From: Rhizobiaceae bacterium
GTDB lineage: Bacteria > Pseudomonadota > Alphaproteobacteria > Rhizobiales > Rhizobiaceae
NCBI GenBank assembly: GCA_020696915.1
Contig: JAJFMR010000140.1
Span: 1 to 7,356 of the forward strand
Reading direction: 5' to 3'
DNA length: 7,356 nucleotides
A program made the position numbers and the translations under genes. This document shows positions 1 to 4,580 of the stretch, one piece after another. The notes beneath the pieces are model-generated. The model had not been told where the DNA came from and did no database searches. It saw only the letters and a list, made by a program, of their open reading frames with translations. The first letter of the stretch is position 1, and each line of letters starts with the position of its first letter.

Positions 1-1232
1 AGCGCCACCCGGTCAAGCCGGAATCCGGAAACGATCCATTCTTCCTCGAGCCGCCGGAGCCGTGCGCCGAGTTCAGGGCCCGGCTTGACGCCCTGCGATT
101 TCAGATCGCTCCCCTTCAGCGGAAACACGGGCTTCCGCCACTTTTCCGAGAAGCGCAGCAGCCGCAGCAGGCCCGCCGCCTCGATCAGGCTTCCGTTGTC
201 CTCCAGGGCACGTCTTCGCGCCGACGCGAGGGCGAGCCGCAGCCGGTCGAGCGTGGCCTGGCGGTCCTCGCGATAGAGGTGCCGCGCTGCTTGCGCATCG
301 GTCGCCGCAGGCGGCAGCGGCGGGCATGCCGCCCATTTCTGCAGCCGCTCGGCCTCCGCGCCCGACAGCCTGAGCCGCTCGGCCAGCCCGCGCATTCGGG
401 AAGCGTCGGGCGGGACCACTGCCTCCAGCCTGAGCATGGCATCGGCGTTCCATCGAAGATCCCGCTCGGCGGCGACCAGCGGGTGAATTGCGTCGATCCC
501 CCATTTTTCGCTCTCCGGAAGCACTTTGGTCAGCACGCCGGTCTGCCGCATCCACAGCAATGCGCGCGACGGATCGGGCGCCGCAAGCAGCCTCTTCAGT
601 TCGTGCCAGACCCGTTCGGCCGACAGTCTTTCCATGCCGTCCTTCAGCCTGGCGCAGGCGCGCAGCCCGTCGGCATCCGGCCGGCCGCTGCCGTACCACG
701 CGAAAAAGCGGAAAAAGCGCAGGATGCGAAGATAGTCCTCGCGGATGCGTGCTTCGGGGTCGCCGATGAAGCGAAGCGTGCGGGTGTGCAGGTCGGCAAG
801 GCCGCCGACGAGGTCGATCACGTCTCCGTCGGCTGTGGCGTAGAGCGCATTGATGGTGAAGTCGCGCCGCTCCGCATCCGCGCTCCAGTCGCGGCCGAAT
901 CGCACTCTGGCGCGCCGCCCGTCGGTTTCGACATCGGCGCGCAGCGTCGTCACCTCATAGCCCCTGCCTCCGGCAATAACGGTTACCGTGCCGTGCTCGA
1001 CACCCGTGGGCACGGTCCTGAAACCGGCCGCCGCGGCCCGTTTGGCGGAGTCCTCGGGCAGGCTGGTCGTGGCGATGTCGATGTCGGCCACGTCCTCGTC
1101 GAGCAGCGCATTGCGCACCGCGCCTCCTGCTATCCGCGCCTCGTCGCCGTCGACGCTGAGCGCGGCAAGAAGCTTCTGCAGATGGGGGTCCGACAGCCAG
1201 GCGGCACGACCCGCTATGGAGGCCGCGCTCAC
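1..1232 (-). CDS. cca: CCA-adding tRNA nucleotidyltransferase (class II), C-terminus cut by window edge
   Basis: This cytosolic enzyme adds or repairs the 3'-terminal CCA of tRNAs using CTP and ATP, without a nucleic-acid template. In this frame 410 codons are readable. The class II motifs are in order: GGAVRN at residues 36-41 with the metal-binding DID at 50-52 (motif A), EVTTLR at 93-98, RRDFTIN at 122-128 (motif B), EDYLR at 165-169 (nucleobase-recognition motif D, EDxxR), and the LSAERVWHELKRLL helix at 203-216. No HD phosphohydrolase motif is evident in the C-terminal half, unlike the E. coli enzyme. The chosen GTG start (1230-1232) gives an N-terminus beginning MSAASIAGRA. It overlaps the stop of the upstream Nudix gene (GTGA) and has GAAAGG (1241-1246, reverse strand) 8 bases upstream. 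The ATG at 1236 lies in another frame. Relatives are, from memory, about 400-420 residues, so only a short tail is probably missing. The family is certain; the exact start is very likely. Confidence 0.96.
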   Translation of the reverse strand, partial: MSAASIAGRAAWLSDPHLQKLLAALSVDGDEARIAGGAVRNALLDEDVADIDIATTSLPEDSAKRAAAAGFRTVPTGVEHGTVTVIAGGRGYEVTTLRADVETDGRRARVRFGRDWSADAERRDFTINALYATADGDVIDLVGGLADLHTRTLRFIGDPEARIREDYLRILRFFRFFAWYGSGRPDADGLRACARLKDGMERLSAERVWHELKRLLAAPDPSRALLWMRQTGVLTKVLPESEKWGIDAIHPLVAAERDLRWNADAMLRLEAVVPPDASRMRGLAERLRLSGAEAERLQKWAACPPLPPAATDAQAARHLYREDRQATLDRLRLALASARRRALEDNGSLIEAAGLLRLLRFSEKWRKPVFPLKGSDLKSQGVKPGPELGARLRRLEEEWIVSGFRLDRVA

Positions 1233-1858
1233 GCATAGAGCCTTTCGTAGAGCGTCCGGATGATGCCCGCCGTCACCCCCCAGATCTGGTGACCGCCGAA
1301 AGGCATTGTGTAGTAGAAGCGCTCCCGCTCCTGCCAGATGCGGCTGCCGCGCTGGTGGTTGGCCGGATTCATCAGGAAGGCGAGCGGGACTTCGAACACA
1401 TCGTCGACTTCGTCCTCGTTGACGGTCGCAAGATAGTCCGGGCGCACGATCCCCAGGACGGGCGCGATGCGATAGCCGCTGCCGGCAACATAATCGGGCA
1501 TGCGGCCGACGACCTCGACGTCCTCCGTGCCGAGTCCGATTTCCTCTGCCGTCTCGCGAAGTGCGGCCGCTTCGAAGGAAGTATCGCCGGGGTCGACCGT
1601 GCCGCCCGGAAAGGCGACCTGGCCCGGATGGCTGCGCATCCGCTCGGTGCGCCTGGTGAGCAGCATCGTGGCCTCGGGGCGCCGGTCGACAACCGGCACG
1701 AGAACCGCGGCCCGCCGCAGGCCCGGCCGGACGATCAGGTCGCGAAGATCGGGATTGAACCGGTGGTCGCCATAGTCGCTGCCGGCCTCATGCGTCTCCA
1801 TCGCCGCCCGGCGGCGGAAATCCTCGGCCGAATGATGCGGGGCATGGACGGCGTCCAT
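1229..1858 (-). CDS. Nudix hydrolase, CoA pyrophosphatase-like (NudL/YeaB/PCD1 group)
   Basis: The product is a 209-residue soluble Nudix protein. Residues 66-86 (LLTRRTERMRSHPGQVAF plus PGG) match the UPF0035/CoA-Nudix signature LLTxR[SA]x3Rx3Gx3FPGG, with Thr in place of Ser/Ala at one position. The Nudix box follows from G85/G86 and ends in RETAEEIGL (101-109), supplying the metal-binding glutamates. Asp92 replaces the first box glutamate and the spacing is one residue longer than in MutT, as I recall is normal for this subgroup. Characterised members split CoA and its derivatives into 3',5'-ADP and phosphopantetheine; that substrate is inferred here. The start ATG (1856-1858) lies 2 bases after the DUF1285 stop and no strong Shine-Dalgarno is seen, which suggests translational coupling. 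The alternative Met20 would remove a conserved-looking AEDFRRRA segment. The stop overlaps the start of cca, so all three genes are probably co-transcribed. Confidence 0.93.
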   Translation of the reverse strand: MDAVHAPHHSAEDFRRRAAMETHEAGSDYGDHRFNPDLRDLIVRPGLRRAAVLVPVVDRRPEATMLLTRRTERMRSHPGQVAFPGGTVDPGDTSFEAAALRETAEEIGLGTEDVEVVGRMPDYVAGSGYRIAPVLGIVRPDYLATVNEDEVDDVFEVPLAFLMNPANHQRGSRIWQERERFYYTMPFGGHQIWGVTAGIIRTLYERLYA

Positions 1859-1860
1859 GA

Positions 1861-2490
1861 TCAGCTGCTCAACCGGCGCAGTCTTTCGACCGGCATGATC
1901 GGATAGGTCCGCCCGTGCGACCGCACGGCGAACATCGTCCGACCGCCGACCTCGACCTCCTCGCCATGCTCGACGAGCTCATACATCACCGGCCGCGCCA
2001 CCAATGCCTCGAGCCGTCCCCGCACCAGCAGATATGGTTTCAGGCCGCCCGTCTCCGGCTCGTCGACGAAACGCAACGGGTGCGCGGGCCCGGCCTCCAC
2101 GACGTCCCCGACATTGGTGCGGAAGGTCATGACGCGGTTCTCGCCCTGCCCTGAAACGTCCATCTCGACGGCAACGAAAGGGGCGTCGACGACGCGGATC
2201 GCCAGCTTTTCGGCCGGCGTGACCAGATAGGTCCTGCCGTCCGCATCCTTCCTGAGCACGGTGGAGAAGAGTTGCACCAGCGGCATGCGTCCGATCGGCG
2301 TGCCGAGATAGAACCATGTTCCGTCGGGTCCGATCTCCATGTCGATGTCGCCGCAGAAATCGGGATTCCAGCGTTCGACGGGCGGCAGACCCTTCCCGGC
2401 GCGGGCGGCGCGCGAGACGAGCGCCGACAGTCCGGCAGGGTCGCCAGCCGCGGTCATGCTGCCGAAACTCGCTTCAATCTCATCGGCCAT
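1861..2490 (-). CDS. DUF1285 domain-containing protein
   Basis: This is a protein of up to 209 residues from the DUF1285 family, whose biochemical role is unknown. The family hallmark is the block around residues 36-75: LPPVERWNPDFCGDIDMEI, then DGTWFYLGTPIGR and LVQLFSTVLR. TYLVTPAEKLAI follows at 88-99, then a mostly beta-strand half ending GRTYPIMPVERLRRL. There is no signal peptide, membrane segment or catalytic signature, so it is probably cytosolic. It is the first gene of the minus-strand operon, directly ahead of the Nudix gene. The start is uncertain. The ATG at 2488-2490 gives MADEIEASFG, but a candidate promoter would place the transcript start at about 2491, making that message leaderless. 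The in-frame ATG at 2455-2457 (MTAAGDPAG) would give 198 residues and a short leader. The frame stays open upstream to about 2931, but that stretch is antisense to the ATPase gene and does not look like real protein. Confidence 0.88.
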   Translation of the reverse strand: MADEIEASFGSMTAAGDPAGLSALVSRAARAGKGLPPVERWNPDFCGDIDMEIGPDGTWFYLGTPIGRMPLVQLFSTVLRKDADGRTYLVTPAEKLAIRVVDAPFVAVEMDVSGQGENRVMTFRTNVGDVVEAGPAHPLRFVDEPETGGLKPYLLVRGRLEALVARPVMYELVEHGEEVEVGGRTMFAVRSHGRTYPIMPVERLRRLSS

Positions 2491-2491
2491 G

Positions 2492-2507
2492 GTCACGAAA
2501 TAGTCAC
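2492..2507. promoter_or_regulatory. GTCAC direct repeat, possible response-regulator site
   Basis: GTCAC occurs at 2492-2496 and again at 2503-2507, separated by 6 bases, so the repeats recur every 11 bp, about one helical turn. Tandem half-sites with this spacing are typical of OmpR/PhoB-type regulators. The site lies between the two candidate divergent promoters and overlaps the -10 box of the leftward one. The identity of any regulator is inference. Confidence 0.3.
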
Positions 2508-2526
2508 TGTTGTCTCGCTTGTCAGC
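2498..2526 (-). promoter_or_regulatory. Candidate promoter for the DUF1285-Nudix-cca operon
   Basis: Read on the minus strand, GCTGAC (2521-2526) is followed by a 17-base spacer and CTATTT (2498-2503). This is 4 of 6 and 5 of 6 against the rhizobial housekeeping consensus CTTGAC-N17-CTATAT. The predicted transcript start at about 2491 abuts the ATG at 2490. The match was made by eye and is not a scored prediction. Confidence 0.35.
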
Positions 2527-2546
2527 CGGGGTGGGTGATTTAAGTT
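2519..2546 (+). promoter_or_regulatory. Candidate activator-dependent promoter for the MoxR operon
   Basis: TTGTCA (2519-2524, 5 of 6 to TTGACA) is followed after 16 bases by TAAGTT (2541-2546, only 3 of 6 to TATAAT). The transcript would start near 2553, giving a leader of about 74 bases. The poor -10 box would fit a promoter needing an activator, and the GTCAC repeat just upstream sits about 53 bases before that start. Its -35 box overlaps the -35 box of the divergent candidate promoter. Confidence 0.25.
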
Positions 2547-2550
2547 CACC
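2534..2550. promoter_or_regulatory. Short dyad GGTGA-N7-TCACC in the divergent region
   Basis: A 5-bp inverted repeat (2534-2538 and 2546-2550) flanks an AT-rich centre, TTTAAGT, the most AT-rich spot in the intergenic region. It covers the candidate -10 box of the rightward promoter and could be an operator, but arms this short can arise by chance. Confidence 0.15.
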
Positions 2551-2581
2551 GACACTGCGGGCCACGCGGCTGCGAAACGGA

Positions 2582-2596
2582 GACGCCGCCGGCGTC
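2582..2596 (+). other. GC-rich hairpin in the MoxR operon leader
   Basis: GACGCC (2582-2587) pairs with GGCGTC (2591-2596) around a 3-base loop. It lies in the presumed 5' leader, 14 bases before the Shine-Dalgarno. No U-tract follows, so it is not a terminator. A structural role in the leader is possible, but GC-rich sequence makes such stems common. Confidence 0.2.
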
Positions 2597-2610
2597 GATG
2601 GCCAATCACC

Positions 2611-2616
2611 AGGGGA
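2611..2616 (+). promoter_or_regulatory. Shine-Dalgarno sequence deciding the MoxR start
   Basis: AGGGGA lies 10 bases before the ATG at 2627 and supports that start over the far-upstream in-frame ATG at 2510, which overlaps the divergent promoter region. The 3' part of the site falls inside a 10-bp palindrome, GGATCGATCC (2614-2623). Confidence 0.6.
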
Positions 2617-2626
2617 TCGATCCGGC

Positions 2627-3634
2627 ATGAGCGTCATGATTAAGGAAACCGGCATCGGCGAGAACGAGATTGTCGCGCTCGCCGAGACGGCGCTTGCCGA
2701 CATTTCCCGGGTGAAGCAAGGCGTCGGCCGCGTGATCTTCGGCCAGGAGAGCGTCGTGGAACGGTCGCTGGTGGCGTTGCTCGCCGGCGGCCATGCTTTG
2801 CTGGTCGGCGTGCCGGGGCTCGCCAAGACCAAGCTCGTTGAAACGCTGGGCATCGTGCTCGGCCTGGATTCCCGCCGCATCCAGTTCACGCCGGACCTCA
2901 TGCCGTCCGACATCATCGGCTCCGAGGTCATGGAGCAGGACGCTCAGGGCAAGCGCTCCTTCCGCTTCATCTCCGGGCCGATCTTCGCGCAGCTGCTGAT
3001 GGCCGACGAGATCAATCGCGCCAGCCCGCGCACCCAGTCGGCACTGCTTCAGGCCATGCAGGAGTATCACGTCACGGTGGCCGGCGCGCGCCACGACCTG
3101 CCCAGCCCCTTCCATGTGCTGGCCACCCAGAACCCGCTCGAGCAGGAGGGCACCTATCCGCTTCCGGAGGCACAGCTCGACCGCTTCCTGATGCAGATCG
3201 ACATTCTCTATCCGGAGATCGAGGCGGAACGCCGCATACTGGTCGAGACGACCGGCGTCGATGACGTGAAGGCGCAGAACGTGCTCGATGCCAGCCGGCT
3301 GAAGGAAATCCAGAACCTCATCCGCCGCATGCCGGTGCCCGAGAGCGTCGTCGAGGCGATCCTGGCGCTCGTTCGCTCGGCCCGACCGGGTGCCGGCCAT
3401 TCCGAGACCGACAAGCATGTCGCCTGGGGGCCGGGGCCACGGGCCAGCCAGGCGCTGACGCTGTGCGCGCGCGCCCGCGCCCTCTACGACGGGCGGCTCG
3501 CCCCCTCGGTCGACGACATCCACGCGCTGGCCGAGCCGGTCCTGCAGCATCGGATGGCATTGACCTTCGCCGCCAGGGCCGAGGGCATTACGGTCCGTGA
3601 CGTAATCGCCGGGCTGGTGAAGGCTCAGGGCTGA
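2627..3634 (+). CDS. MoxR-family AAA+ ATPase
   Basis: The product is a 335-residue cytosolic AAA+ ATPase, a usual length for the MoxR family. Walker A is GVPGLAKT (61-68), Walker B LLMADE (123-128) followed by INRASPRTQSALLQAMQE, and sensor 1 is the Asn of ATQNP (166-170). The family block EQEGTYPLPEAQLDRF follows, and the sensor 2 region is WGPGPRASQAL (267-277) in the C-terminal lid. MoxR ATPases act as chaperones that usually work with vWA-domain partners to assemble or activate enzymes or complexes. The next two genes encode vWA-like proteins, so they are the likely partners. The start is fixed by AGGGGA and by the loss of family-like sequence upstream. An ATG three codons later is possible. 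It is the first gene of the rightward operon. The homologous R. leguminosarum operon (RL3499-RL3502) affects envelope integrity and cell shape, as I recall. The family assignment is certain; the client is unknown. Confidence 0.96.
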   Translation: MSVMIKETGIGENEIVALAETALADISRVKQGVGRVIFGQESVVERSLVALLAGGHALLVGVPGLAKTKLVETLGIVLGLDSRRIQFTPDLMPSDIIGSEVMEQDAQGKRSFRFISGPIFAQLLMADEINRASPRTQSALLQAMQEYHVTVAGARHDLPSPFHVLATQNPLEQEGTYPLPEAQLDRFLMQIDILYPEIEAERRILVETTGVDDVKAQNVLDASRLKEIQNLIRRMPVPESVVEAILALVRSARPGAGHSETDKHVAWGPGPRASQALTLCARARALYDGRLAPSVDDIHALAEPVLQHRMALTFAARAEGITVRDVIAGLVKAQG

Positions 3635-3636
3635 CG

Positions 3637-3663
3637 ATGGCGGCCGCTTCCGGTTCCTGCTGA
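3637..3663 (+). other. Possible 8-residue leader ORF between the MoxR and DUF58 genes
   Basis: An ATG at 3637, preceded by AGGG (3627-3630) at a good 6-base distance, opens a reading frame for MAAASGSC and stops at TGA 3661-3663. That stop overlaps the DUF58 start codon (TGATG). DUF58 has no purine-rich Shine-Dalgarno of its own, so ribosomes ending this mini-ORF could re-initiate on DUF58. It may equally be chance in GC-rich DNA; no homologue is known to me. Confidence 0.25.
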
Positions 3664-4580
3664 TGGCCCGAATCGGCGAAGCATCAGCTCCGGTCGAGAT
3701 CCGCGACGCCCTGACGCGCGGACGCCTGCGCGCCGCCCTCGTTCCCGATCTGCTGGTCGAGGCCCGTCGCATCGTCAACACCGTCATCGGCGGGTGGCAC
3801 GGCCGTCGCAAGCGCGGTATCGGCGAGAATTTCTGGCAGTTTCGTCCCTATGTCGAGGGCGACGCCATCGCCCGCATCGACTGGCGGCGCTCGGCACGCG
3901 ACGATCACACCTACGTCCGCGACCGCGAATGGGAAGCTGCCCACACGGTCTGGCTGTGGGCCGACCCGTCGCCGTCCATGCTCTACAGATCCGCCGGCGC
4001 GCTCACCTCGAAGGAGTCGCGGGCGCTGGTCCTGATCCTGGCCATGGCCGAGCTTCTGTCGCGCAGCGGCGAGCGCATAGCCTGGCCCGGTCTGACCGAC
4101 CCGTTCGCCGCACGCAATGGCGCCGAACGGCTCGCCGCGCATCTCGCGCACGCCGCTGTCCTGCCGGTTCGGCCGGACCTGTCGGCCATCCGCCGCTTTT
4201 CCGACATCGTCATCGCCAGCGACTTTCTGGATCCGCCGGATGAGCTGAAGGCGTGGCTGGAAGTGCTGGCCCGGCACGGCGTGCGCGCCCACCTCGTCGA
4301 AGTGTCGGACCCGGCAGAGGAAGCTTTTCCCTATGCCGGACGGACCGAATTCTCCGACCCGGAGACTGGCCAGAAACTGACCGCCGGACGCGCCGAGACG
4401 GTGCGTGACGATTATCGCCGGGTCTATGCCGCCCGCCGTCAGCAGCTGATGGCCTGGTGCAAGCGCCAGGGCTGGAGCTACGCGCTCAACCACACGGACC
4501 GGCTTGCCTCCGAAGCTCTCGTGCGAATCCATATGGCGATGACCGCCGACTCCGGCTATGCCTCGGGCTTGCGCGCATGA
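3663..4580 (+). CDS. DUF58 domain-containing protein (vWA-like MoxR partner)
   Basis: This 305-residue protein has the DUF58 core: GIGENFWQFRPYVEGD (52-67), then IDWRRSARDDHTYVRDREWE (72-91). A strand carrying a DxSxS metal-site motif follows (D101-P-S103-P-S105-M), and a later strand, IVIASDFLD (182-190), resembles the vWA strand that supplies the distal Asp. DUF58 proteins are regularly encoded next to MoxR ATPases and are thought to be their vWA-type partners; biochemical function is otherwise unknown. No signal peptide or confident membrane segment is seen, although many DUF58 proteins elsewhere carry N-terminal membrane helices, so this one is probably cytosolic or membrane-peripheral. 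The ATG at 3663 is the first start codon after the in-frame TGA at 3618, which fixes the N-terminus (MARIGEASAP). It begins 28 bases after the ATPase stop and its own stop overlaps the next start (ATGA), giving translational coupling. Confidence 0.94.
   Translation: MARIGEASAPVEIRDALTRGRLRAALVPDLLVEARRIVNTVIGGWHGRRKRGIGENFWQFRPYVEGDAIARIDWRRSARDDHTYVRDREWEAAHTVWLWADPSPSMLYRSAGALTSKESRALVLILAMAELLSRSGERIAWPGLTDPFAARNGAERLAAHLAHAAVLPVRPDLSAIRRFSDIVIASDFLDPPDELKAWLEVLARHGVRAHLVEVSDPAEEAFPYAGRTEFSDPETGQKLTAGRAETVRDDYRRVYAARRQQLMAWCKRQGWSYALNHTDRLASEALVRIHMAMTADSGYASGLRA

Noticed and set aside
279..1238. A 319-codon plus-strand frame across the cca region
   Set aside because: The minus-strand frame carries all CCA-enzyme motifs; the plus frame has no coherent domain.
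2582..2596. The GC-rich stem read as a Rho-independent terminator
   Set aside because: There is no run of T on either strand after the stem, and it lies in the leader of a gene rather than after one.
2510..2626. Upstream extension of the MoxR ATPase to an ATG at 2510
   Set aside because: It would put the coding start inside the divergent promoter region, has no Shine-Dalgarno, and the added residues do not look like the MoxR N-terminus. The ATG at 2627 has AGGGGA at a fair distance.
2491..2931. Upstream extension of DUF1285 to a start at 2931
   Set aside because: The added sequence is Ser/Thr/Pro-rich, antisense to the ATPase gene and crosses the divergent promoter region. The DUF1285 family block begins only after residue 35 of the shorter form.
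2606..3811. A 401-codon minus-strand frame opposite the MoxR ATPase
   Set aside because: It is antisense to a gene with complete Walker and sensor motifs, shows low-complexity composition and crosses the ATPase/DUF58 junction.
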